A DNA stretch of 64,000 nucleotides, from positions 949,379 to 1,013,378 of the forward strand of contig NZ_VDRC01000001.1 of NCBI RefSeq assembly GCF_007667425.1, in the 5' to 3' direction. This document shows positions 56,755 to 64,000 of the stretch, in pieces (position 1 is the first letter of the stretch; each line of letters starts with the position of its first letter). The notes under the pieces are model-generated. The model was not told where the DNA came from and did no database searches. It saw only the letters and a program-made list of their open reading frames with translations. The translations under genes were made by a program, and so were the position numbers. Origin of the DNA: Microbacterium sp. 1.5R. GTDB taxonomy: Bacteria > Actinomycetota > Actinomycetes > Actinomycetales > Microbacteriaceae.

Positions 56755-59547
56755 TCAATCGGTGAGAGCGCGGAGCACGGCATCCACCCGCTCGATCACC
56801 GTGGGCGGCGCCGACACGGCGACGAGTTCGGGGCGGAGCGTGCGGCCGGGCACCCAGCGGATGTACGCGTCGAACTCCTCCGCGATCTCCGGGGAATGCT
56901 CAGCGAGGATGCGCGACACCAGCCCGCACACACCCGGCGCGTCGGCGAGGGCGGCGAGGTCGGTGTCGACGCCTCCCCCGCGGTCGACGGTGTGCGACGC
57001 GGTCTCGAGCACCAGCCACTCGTGGACACCAGGGCCGACCTCGAAGGCCGCACGGTCGGGGAGCTCCACCTCGGCGAGCGCTCCGACGGGGATCAACGCG
57101 GTCACCCGGATGCCGTCGGTCGACCGCTCCCAGCCCACGCGCGTCCGGCCGAGCGGTGTCTCCTGCACGACCTCCGCGTGGTCGAGCGCGGCGGGGAACC
57201 ACGGGCGGATGCGCATCCTCCGGTACCCCGGCGCAGCGGGGGCGAGCCCGCCGATCCGCCGATGCAGCACGTCGGCGACGGCTCCGAAGGCGCAGTGGTT
57301 GAGCGACACCATGCCGGACGGATGCAGCGTGCCGTCCAGCCGCACCGCGTCGGGGCGCTCCCAGACGGTGGTCGCGCCCTGCGTCACGGGGTACAGCCAC
57401 GACGGGCACATCGTCTGGAACAGCAGCCTCTCGGCGGCGAGCTCCTGACCGCTGTCGAGCAGCGCGTCGAGCACGAGAGGCGTGCCGAGGAACCCCGTGG
57501 CCAGGCGGTAGCCACCGGCACGGAGCAGGAAGGCGAGGCGGATGCCGAGGGCGCGGCGCAGCTCGGCCGGCGCGAGGTCGAACGCCAGCACCAGCGCATA
57601 CGCGGTCGGCGCATCCGACATCAGGCGGCCGGCCGGTGTGAGGTACGCGGCTCGGAACGCCGTCATCGCGCGCGCGGCGATCCGGGCGGCCTCTGCAGCG
57701 CCTGCGTCGTCGCCGGCATCGCGCAGCGCCTCGGCGGCGAGCCGTGCCGACCGCACCCGGTACGCACCGGCGACGAGTCCGGCATCCGCCCGCGCCTTGT
57801 CGGGGCGTGCCGAGGTCGGGTCGAGCCAGTCGCCGTACTGGAATCCGGTCTCCCACAGGCCGTCGTCCGACGCCAGGCGCTCGCACGCCTGCACCCAGTC
57901 GCGCATGGCGGGGGCGAGCCTGCGCCTGACCTCCGCATCGCCGTACCGGTCGGCGAGCAGCGCGGGCACGGTCGTGACGGCATCCCCCCATCCGGCCGCC
58001 GCGACAGCGCTGAACGCACCCAGCGGATCGGGCACGACGATCGGGACGATGCCGTCGTTCCGACGCTGCTCGAGGGCGAGGTCGTCGAGCCAGGACCCGA
58101 ACAGCGCATCGACGTCGAAGACCGATGCGGCGGCCGGTGCGAACACCTGGGCGTCGCCCGTCCATCCCAGCCGCTCGTCGCGCTGCGGGCAGTCGGTCGG
58201 CACCGAGAGCAGGTTGCCGCGCAGACTCCACACGACGTTCTCGTGCAGGCGGTTCAGCAGCGGATCCGACGACGTGAACCACCCGGTGCGACGCACGTCG
58301 GTGCCGATCACGACCGCCCGCACGTCACCCGCGGCCAACGGGTGGGCGAGCCCTGTGACCTCGGCGAACCGGAACCCGTGCACCGCGAACGGCGGCTCGA
58401 ACTCCCGGGGGCCCGACCCGTCGCCGATGAACCGGTCGGTGGCCGCCGCGGCGCGCAACGGGCGGGTCGCCAGCTCCCCGCCCTCGACGAATTCGGCGTG
58501 CCGGAGCGTGACTGCCACCCCCTCGGCGGCATCGATGCGCAGCCGCAGCCGCCCGACGAGGTTCTGTCCGAAGTCGATGAGCGCCGTGCCACTGCGGGCG
58601 TCGTGCCGTATCGACACGGGCGTGAGGTGGGCGGTGCGCCGCACCGGCTCGACGTCGAGGACCTCGACCGCGACGTCCGGCGGGAAGGGTGCGACGCGGG
58701 CGGGCAGCCATCCCGAGTCGTCGAAGCCGACCTGCATCCATCCCGTCTTCTCGCGGCGGGCATCCCAGTCGTCTCCGGCGTACAGGCCGCTCGCGCTGAG
58801 CGGGGGCGCGGGGTCGACCGTCCACCCCTCCACGTCGATCTCCGACGATCGCCCGTCGGCGTGATGCAGCAGCAGCCGCAGCGACACCGCCGGCTGCTCG
58901 CCGTAGAAGCGTGCGGCGTTCGGACCGAAGCCGTATCGCTCGGTGAACCAGCCGCCGGCCGCCTGCACGGCGAGCACGACCACCGACCGGCCGGCGAGGA
59001 GTGCGGTGACGTCGGTGGCCGTGGCGGCGAGGCGGTCGCGGTACGCGGTCCACCCGGGCGTCAGCACGTGGTCGTCGATGCCGGCGCCGTTCACGAACAC
59101 CCGGTGCACCCCCTGCGCCGTCGTCATGAGGGTGGCCCCCACCACGTCCGCAGGCACCCGCAGCTCTCGACGGAGGAACAGCGGCGCGGCGGGCCCCGCG
59201 GGATCCGGATGCCGCAGCAGCGGCGCCGACCAGGCGTCGGTGACGAAGGCCTCGTCGAATCGCAGCGGGTCGCTCCACTCCGACCACGCGCCGTCGTCGC
59301 CCTGCACCCTGACCTCGAGCTCGTGGCCGCCGTATCCGGCGGTCAGGGGCGGGAAGGGCCAGGCGCAGAGCACCGGGTCCGACGCGATCAGGCGCTCCGG
59401 GCCGCCGTCGAGCCGCAGTGCTGCGCGCTGGGCCCGCCAGTGCGCCGGCGCCTCCACGATCCAGGAGATCGGGGGCGCCGGCGACGAGGCGACCGCCGCG
59501 TCCCGGCGGCGGCCGAGCCGCACGCCGGTGACGCGGACGGTGCTCAT
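56755..59547 (-). CDS. Alpha-L-rhamnosidase (GH78)
   Basis: The 930-residue protein shows the GH78 domain order. It has an N-terminal beta domain, a Bac_rhamnosid_N-like carbohydrate domain (LFLRRELRVPADVVGATLMTTAQGVHRVFVNG, about 120-160), a concanavalin-like domain (GTALIDFGQNLVGRLRLRI, about 320-400) and the (alpha/alpha)6 barrel. The barrel motif TDCPQRDERLGWTGD is at 451-465. The C-terminal beta sandwich follows (about 780-930). It releases L-rhamnose from glycosides. No signal peptide is seen, so it is intracellular. Its ATG overlaps the stop of the upstream wall-anchored protein (ATGA, 59544-59547), so they are coupled. Confidence 0.9.
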   Translation of the reverse strand: MSTVRVTGVRLGRRRDAAVASSPAPPISWIVEAPAHWRAQRAALRLDGGPERLIASDPVLCAWPFPPLTAGYGGHELEVRVQGDDGAWSEWSDPLRFDEAFVTDAWSAPLLRHPDPAGPAAPLFLRRELRVPADVVGATLMTTAQGVHRVFVNGAGIDDHVLTPGWTAYRDRLAATATDVTALLAGRSVVVLAVQAAGGWFTERYGFGPNAARFYGEQPAVSLRLLLHHADGRSSEIDVEGWTVDPAPPLSASGLYAGDDWDARREKTGWMQVGFDDSGWLPARVAPFPPDVAVEVLDVEPVRRTAHLTPVSIRHDARSGTALIDFGQNLVGRLRLRIDAAEGVAVTLRHAEFVEGGELATRPLRAAAATDRFIGDGSGPREFEPPFAVHGFRFAEVTGLAHPLAAGDVRAVVIGTDVRRTGWFTSSDPLLNRLHENVVWSLRGNLLSVPTDCPQRDERLGWTGDAQVFAPAAASVFDVDALFGSWLDDLALEQRRNDGIVPIVVPDPLGAFSAVAAAGWGDAVTTVPALLADRYGDAEVRRRLAPAMRDWVQACERLASDDGLWETGFQYGDWLDPTSARPDKARADAGLVAGAYRVRSARLAAEALRDAGDDAGAAEAARIAARAMTAFRAAYLTPAGRLMSDAPTAYALVLAFDLAPAELRRALGIRLAFLLRAGGYRLATGFLGTPLVLDALLDSGQELAAERLLFQTMCPSWLYPVTQGATTVWERPDAVRLDGTLHPSGMVSLNHCAFGAVADVLHRRIGGLAPAAPGYRRMRIRPWFPAALDHAEVVQETPLGRTRVGWERSTDGIRVTALIPVGALAEVELPDRAAFEVGPGVHEWLVLETASHTVDRGGGVDTDLAALADAPGVCGLVSRILAEHSPEIAEEFDAYIRWVPGRTLRPELVAVSAPPTVIERVDAVLRALTD

Positions 59548-62500
59548 GCGATCAGGTCCGGCTCGGTCGGCTCCGCACGGCGGCGTCGGGCGACGAGCAG
59601 ATACCCGCCCGCCGCGAGCGCGAGGCCGAGCACGACGAGCACGATCGGCAGCGCAGCGCCGGTGCTCGCGAGCGGGTCGCCCTCGCCGGCTCCGGTCGTC
59701 ACCCCGCTTCCGGTTCCGGTCACGCCCGATCCGGTGCCACCGCCGACTCCTGTCCCCGGCTGGCCGGTCCCCGGCTCACCGGCTCCCGGCTGGCCGGTCC
59801 CCGGCTCACCGGTGCCAGGCTCACCCGTCCCGGGCTCGGCCGCGAGCAGGCGTACCGGCAGGAACTCGGCCGAGTCCTTCTCGCCCGCGATGCCGCCGCC
59901 CCACGACAGATAGCCGTCGCGTCCGGCGCCGTCGGCCTCGTTGACGATGAGGGCGCTGCCGAGCAGCGCCGACGACGGGTCGACGCCGGTGAGGCGCACC
60001 CACGGCACCGCCGCCTCGTACACCGTGGTCTGCGAGTCCTCGTCGCGCACCACCGCCACCTGCGAGCCGGCGACGGTTCCTGCCGCATCGCCCGCGGCGA
60101 GCCAGCGGTAGAGCTGCGGGCCGGCGGGGGTCAGCGCCATCCCGAGCTCGTGCCAGGTGGTCGCGGCGCCCGGAGCGCCGGCCGCGACCGTGAACTGCAC
60201 GGAGTCGCCCTGCCAGATGTCGGCGCCGGCGGCGGGCTGGTCGTGCACGTCGTCGAGCACCTCGATGCTCACGTAGAGGTTGTCCTCGTCCCACGTGTAC
60301 CAGAGCCGCGCTGACTGGTCGGTCGACGCGGCGAATGCGGAGAGCAGTCCCCCGGTGTCACCCGCCAGCACCACCGGGTCGAGGTCGCCGAGGTCGTCGA
60401 GGACGCCGTCGACCGTGATCGTGCGGTGCGCGGCCCCGAGGGCGTCGTCCACGACGAGCGGCGCGACGGCACCGTATGCCGTGAGCTCGCGCCCGCCCTG
60501 CAGCGCGGATGCCGTCCACGTCGTGCGCTCCGAGATCCCGTCGAGCGCGATGTCGACGACGAGCGACTCGTGCGCGGCGAGCTCCTGCTGCTCGGCGTGC
60601 GTCTCCGCCGTCGTCCCGAGCACCGACGACAGGCTGTCGACGGTCACCGACTCATCCGAGGCGTTCCCCAGGGTGAGCCGCAGCACGGATTCGCCGTCGG
60701 CGTCGATCGCCTGCGCGCCGGTCAGGGTGACCGGCTCGCTCACCGTCGTGGTGGCCGTCAGCGACCCGAGCAGCACGCTGCCGCGATACAGCTCGCCCAC
60801 GACCACGTGCTGGCCGAGTGCCGGGGCGGCGGGCAGCGTGAAGTCCACGGCCCCGACCTGGCCGGCGGCCACGGTCTGCGCGACCTCCTGCCCGTCCGGG
60901 AACACGAGACGGTACGCACCCTCCGCGCCCGAGGCGGCGTTGTCGATGCTCCAGTGCGCGGCGATCGGCTGCCCGAGGTATGCCGGGTCGAGCGTCAGCG
61001 CGGTGGCCGACGCCGTCACGCCCGTGACGGCGCCCTGCAGATAGACCGGCCCCTGACGTAGGTCCACGACGAGCTCCGACCCGGCGCCGGCCTGCACGAC
61101 CCGCGAGGAGCCGTACATGTCGGTCACGGTCACGTCGCCCTGCAGCGCCACGGTGACGGCTCTCGGCGACGTCGACCACAGCGCGCGCACCGGACCTGCG
61201 GGGGTCTCGAATCCCACGTTCCACAGGTCCGCGATCGAGGTGTCACGGGTCGCGGAGTACGCACCCGCCAGCACGTCGGCGGCCGTCGAGTAGCTGACGA
61301 ACGCGGGCTTCGGCGTGTACGCACCCAGCGGGTCGTCCGCCGCGTGCAGCAGACCGAAGTTGTCCTCCGTCTCGGACGCGTCGACGCCGTCGTTCACGAG
61401 GTCGTAGACGTAGTAGCGCTCGACGTCATGCAGCGCGGCGATGACCGCCGACTCGGCGATGTTCGCCGCCTGGGTCTGCTCGTCGACCGCCCGGGCGTTG
61501 GTCCCCGTCGGCCATCCGTGCTCGGTGATCCACAGCGGGATCGACTCGCCGTCGTTGTACTCGCGCACCAGCGCGTCGATGCGGGTCAGCGTCTCGTCGA
61601 GCGCCTCCGCTCCCACCGGGTAGCTGTAGGGGTGCAGGACGATGCCGTCGAGGTAGTCGAGCGCGCCGAGACGGAACGTGTCCTCGAGCCAGTCGGTGTT
61701 GAGGATCGCCACGGCCGGTCCGATGACGGGCAGATCGGGGTCGACGGCCTTGACCGCCGGCGATGCCGACTTCAGCAGGTTCACGTAGTGCTCGGGTTCG
61801 ACGTTCGTGTTGCCGCCGAGCCCGAGGTCCCACTCGTTCCAGATCTCGATGCCCGAGGCCATGTCACCGAACTCCGTCGCCATCTCGGCGGCGTAGGCGG
61901 AGTACGCGGCCACAGCCTCGGCGCTCACGGGGCCGTTGCCGTCGTCGTAGAGCGGGTTGCCGTATCCGGCGAGAAGCAGCGGGCGGGTGCCGCTGTCACG
62001 GGCCTGGTCGAGGAACTCCGCGCGGGCGACCGACCAGTCGTAGACGCCGGGGGTCTTCTCGACCTCGTTCCAGTAGGGCTCGTCGCGGAACTGCGCCACC
62101 CCGCCGACGGCGAGCGCCGGCATGGAGGCGAAGTCGCGGTGCTGGCCGTAGTGCGTGACGGCACCGTAGCGACCGTCCGCGGTCTCGGCGACGTCGGTGT
62201 CGGCGAGCACGCCGACCGTGGTCTGGGCTCCGCCGATGCGGGCGCCGTCGTCGAGGGCGTCGACCGTGAGGCCGTACCAGCCGCGCGCGAGCGTCCCGAG
62301 GTCGAGCGATCCGTCCGCCGGCTCTTCGCCGGAGGCCACCACGCGGCCGTCAGCCGATGTCGTGCGCCACGCGACGGTGTCGGCGGTCGTCTCGTACGGC
62401 AGCGCGACGGCATCCCCGGCGGTGAACAGGTTGCCGAAGGCGCCCGCCGACAGCGTGAACCCGGGGGCCGCGTCGGCGGCGGTGATCGTGATGTCGTCGA

Positions 62501-63053
62501 TGAGCACCCGGGCGGTCGTGCTCGCGGCGTCGGGGCGCGCCCACGCGTTGACCACGAAGCCGATCTGCTGCGCCGGCCCGTGCCATTCGCCGTCTGCGGC
62601 CCCGCCCCACGCGCCGTGGCTGGGGTCGTCGGTGGGCGAGGCGAGCGTGATCTCCTGCCAGCCGTCGACCTCCGGCACCGGCAGGAACGTCTGGTGCGTC
62701 TGTCCGGTGTCGTCGACGAGCTGCACGCCGATCGTGTGCAGGTTCTCGGCGTCGATCCAGAACGAGGCGGAGTCGAGGTCGACCCCGCCGAGCGAGCGGG
62801 CGGCCATCTCCCATCCGTCCGCGCCTCGCACCTCGGTGTCGAGGAGCACCTCGACCGACGACGAGCCGGTGTGTCCGCGGTCGGCGGCACGAGGCGTGCT
62901 CGGCGACACGGTCGTGCCGTCGAAGGCGCTGGCCGACCACCCGGCGAGGTCCTCGACCGCGATCGTCGTGTCGGCGGCGACGGCCGCCGCCGGCAGCGCC
63001 AGCGCGCCCACCACGATGAGCGCGCCGCTCAGGGTCAGCGATCGGCGGCGCAT
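59544..63053 (-). CDS. Wall-anchored multidomain glycoside hydrolase (GH-A barrel, CBM9-like, LASTG)
   Basis: The 1169-residue protein has a signal peptide (about 1-27), beta domains to about 290, and a TIM-barrel glycosidase with two acids in clan-A positions: Glu407 in IEIWNEWD and Glu511 in LWITEHGWPTG. Further beta domains follow, then a CBM9-like domain at about 878-1070 (ITVDGVLDDLG, WYTWDEDNLYVSIEV, DIWQGDSVQFTVAAG), a GEPGTG repeat linker, and a LASTG sorting motif (1128-1132) with a membrane helix and RRRR tail. It would be covalently attached to the wall by a sortase. The barrel resembles GH39-like families; the substrate is unknown. It is coupled to the rhamnosidase. I chose the ATG at 63053 where the signal peptide starts. 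Confidence 0.85.
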   Translation of the reverse strand: MRRRSLTLSGALIVVGALALPAAAVAADTTIAVEDLAGWSASAFDGTTVSPSTPRAADRGHTGSSSVEVLLDTEVRGADGWEMAARSLGGVDLDSASFWIDAENLHTIGVQLVDDTGQTHQTFLPVPEVDGWQEITLASPTDDPSHGAWGGAADGEWHGPAQQIGFVVNAWARPDAASTTARVLIDDITITAADAAPGFTLSAGAFGNLFTAGDAVALPYETTADTVAWRTTSADGRVVASGEEPADGSLDLGTLARGWYGLTVDALDDGARIGGAQTTVGVLADTDVAETADGRYGAVTHYGQHRDFASMPALAVGGVAQFRDEPYWNEVEKTPGVYDWSVARAEFLDQARDSGTRPLLLAGYGNPLYDDGNGPVSAEAVAAYSAYAAEMATEFGDMASGIEIWNEWDLGLGGNTNVEPEHYVNLLKSASPAVKAVDPDLPVIGPAVAILNTDWLEDTFRLGALDYLDGIVLHPYSYPVGAEALDETLTRIDALVREYNDGESIPLWITEHGWPTGTNARAVDEQTQAANIAESAVIAALHDVERYYVYDLVNDGVDASETEDNFGLLHAADDPLGAYTPKPAFVSYSTAADVLAGAYSATRDTSIADLWNVGFETPAGPVRALWSTSPRAVTVALQGDVTVTDMYGSSRVVQAGAGSELVVDLRQGPVYLQGAVTGVTASATALTLDPAYLGQPIAAHWSIDNAASGAEGAYRLVFPDGQEVAQTVAAGQVGAVDFTLPAAPALGQHVVVGELYRGSVLLGSLTATTTVSEPVTLTGAQAIDADGESVLRLTLGNASDESVTVDSLSSVLGTTAETHAEQQELAAHESLVVDIALDGISERTTWTASALQGGRELTAYGAVAPLVVDDALGAAHRTITVDGVLDDLGDLDPVVLAGDTGGLLSAFAASTDQSARLWYTWDEDNLYVSIEVLDDVHDQPAAGADIWQGDSVQFTVAAGAPGAATTWHELGMALTPAGPQLYRWLAAGDAAGTVAGSQVAVVRDEDSQTTVYEAAVPWVRLTGVDPSSALLGSALIVNEADGAGRDGYLSWGGGIAGEKDSAEFLPVRLLAAEPGTGEPGTGEPGTGQPGAGEPGTGQPGTGVGGGTGSGVTGTGSGVTTGAGEGDPLASTGAALPIVLVVLGLALAAGGYLLVARRRRAEPTEPDLIA

Positions 63054-63317
63054 GGTGCGCGACGACCGGGGTGTGCGTGATCTCACTCTGTCTCCTCTTC
63101 GAGCCAAGGTCGATAGTATGGGGAAATCGTTTGCCCCACGGCATCCTCGCGACTGTCTCACGGTCTTGTCAAGCGCGGACTCGCGCGCCTTTCCCGGTCG
63201 AATCGATGGTTAAGATGGGCTTTGACGAATCGGGCTTCCACCTGGTAGACATCGGTAGAGCAATCGCTTTTCCCTTCCAGCACCACCCGAACAGCCACAC
63301 CAGAACGAAGGAGTTCA
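63054..63317. promoter_or_regulatory. Divergent promoter region with two LacI-type operator-like sites
   Basis: A palindrome-like site TGGGGAAATCGTTTGCCCCA lies at 63119-63138, near the wall-protein promoter, and a second, GCAATCGCTTTTCCC, at 63260-63274. Aligned to the complement of the first (GCAAACGATTTCCCC), the second agrees at most positions around a CG centre, as in LacI-family operators. On the plus strand TTGACG (63222-63227) and TAGACA (63246-63251) are spaced by 18 bases, so the second site falls near the start of transcription of the binding-protein gene. The regulator gene is not in the window. Confidence 0.55.
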
Positions 63318-64000
63318 CATGACGAAGCGCATCCGCACTGCCGCGGCTCTCGTCGCCATCGGCGGCCTGGCGGTCAGCCTCGCCGCCTGCTCGTCCGACG
63401 CCTCACCCGACTCGGGGTCCGACGGTCAGATCACGATCCAGGTCGGCGACCGCCCGTCGTCCGACCGCCCCGAGGACCGCGAGTACTTCGACGAGCGCGT
63501 CGCGGCCTTCGAGAAGGCCAACCCGGATGTCGACGTCGAGCCCGTCGAGACCGCCTACGACGCGAGCACCTTCCAGGCGCTGGCCGCCGGCGGGTCGCTC
63601 CCCGACGTCCTCAGCGTGCCGCTCACCGAGCCGCAGGGACTCATCAAGCGGGGCCAGGCGGCCGACATCACCGATGCGCTCCGCTCGGAGGATCTGCTCG
63701 ACTCGCTGAACCCGACCATCCTCGGCCTCGCGTCGGACGACGCCGGCAAGGTCTACGCGGTTCCGACCAACGCGTACTCCTTCGGACTCGTCTACAACCG
63801 CTCGCTCTTCACCGCGGCGGGTCTCGACCCCGACGCGCCGCCGACCACGTGGGACGAGGTCCGCGACGCCGCGAAGCAGATCACCGAGAAGACCGGCGCC
63901 GCCGGATTCTCGGCGCTGACCACCGCGAACACCGGCGGATGGCAGTTCAGCGGCATCACCTATTCGTTCGGCGGCACCATCGAGAACGAGGACGGCAGCA
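63318..64000 (+). CDS. ABC sugar-binding lipoprotein, partial at window edge
   Basis: The ATG at 63318 follows GAAGGAGTTCAC and opens a lipoprotein (MTKRIRTAAALVAIGGLAVSLAAC; lipidated Cys24). The mature part is a family-1 extracellular solute-binding protein: ITIQVGDRPSSDRPEDREYFDERVAAFEKANPDVDVEP, then LAAGGSLPDVLSVPL, VYAVPTNAYSFGLVYNRSLFTAAGLDPDAPPTTWDEVRDAAK. It continues past 64000, so permease genes may follow. It binds a sugar or oligosaccharide for import; its divergence from the rhamnosidase operon suggests rhamnosides or a related plant-wall oligosaccharide. Confidence 0.88.

Noticed and set aside
56896..59913. Plus-strand open frame of about 1000 codons
   Set aside because: It is the antisense shadow of the rhamnosidase and wall-anchored protein genes and reads as Arg/Gly/Glu-rich text with no motif.
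1..64000. tRNA, rRNA or other structured RNA genes in the intergenic gaps
   Set aside because: I looked for tRNA-like cloverleaf patches and the CCA-type ends in gaps above 100 bases and saw none; gaps are short or made of repeats and promoters.

Overview
The window is about 64 kb of high-GC actinobacterial chromosome, most likely Microbacterium or a close Microbacteriaceae relative. The support is dense gene packing with many GTG starts and ATGA/GTGA stop-start overlaps, two DUF222/HNH (13E12-type) proteins, DHA2 and EamA exporters, a LAxTG sortase substrate, and very small actinobacterial families. I see no rRNA, tRNA, CRISPR array, prophage or insertion sequence. The content is an ordinary, metabolically versatile chromosome with some accessory islands.

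Left part (1-13 kb): two members of a ~110-140 aa unknown family, an FHA protein, and a repeat micro-ORF overlapping pncC (cinA C-terminal domain). A roughly 580-base stretch without a clear gene follows, then a two-component island of lower GC. In that island a 15-residue aromatic peptide with a perfect ribosome binding site precedes a membrane histidine kinase, divergent from a NarL-type regulator. After it come a VOC protein, a DUF222/HNH protein, a tandem repeat block, a GNAT acetyltransferase, an EamA exporter, an M18 aminopeptidase and an NCS1 permease coupled to an isochorismatase-type hydrolase.

Middle part (12.4-36.8 kb): a metallo-beta-lactamase-fold hydrolase divergent from a TetR regulator with two adjacent palindromic operators; an esterase; an SGNH lipoprotein; a PLP decarboxylase/TetR/agmatine-deiminase-like/amidase group; and a tryptophan-to-anthranilate operon (kynA, an amidohydrolase in the formamidase position, kynU, a PaaX-like regulator). 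Next come an FBP-domain protein, a Cys/Met-rich copper-binding protein, small stress-type proteins (CsbD, a two-helix membrane protein, a Rho-N/SAP-like protein), a YbdK-type ligase, a DHA2 exporter, a DUF899 protein, a CPBP protease, a GH114-like lipoprotein, and three overlapping membrane-anchored proteins of unknown role.

Right part (36.8-64 kb): a shortened substrate-binding lipoprotein coupled to a cation diffusion facilitator; a CYP152-type P450 that carries the residue set of the OleT fatty-acid decarboxylase; tandem repeats; an SRPBCC protein; a zinc alcohol dehydrogenase; a second DUF222/HNH protein; a calcium/proton antiporter; an Old Yellow Enzyme with its MarR; a DHA2 exporter-MarR operon with palindromes over its promoter; a sugar acetyltransferase and TetR; a SET-type MFS exporter; an EamA/TetR divergent pair sharing palindromes; and two AraC regulators. 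It ends in a rhamnoside-use locus: a GH78 alpha-L-rhamnosidase, a 1169-residue wall-anchored glycosidase and, divergent, the start of an ABC sugar-binding lipoprotein, with LacI-type operator-like sites between them.

Themes across the window are local sensor/exporter pairs with readable operators, short tandem repeats beside or inside genes, and a recurrent GTCAA(C/T)CCC element about 28 bases upstream of AGGGT-like sequence in front of several small, stress-type genes.
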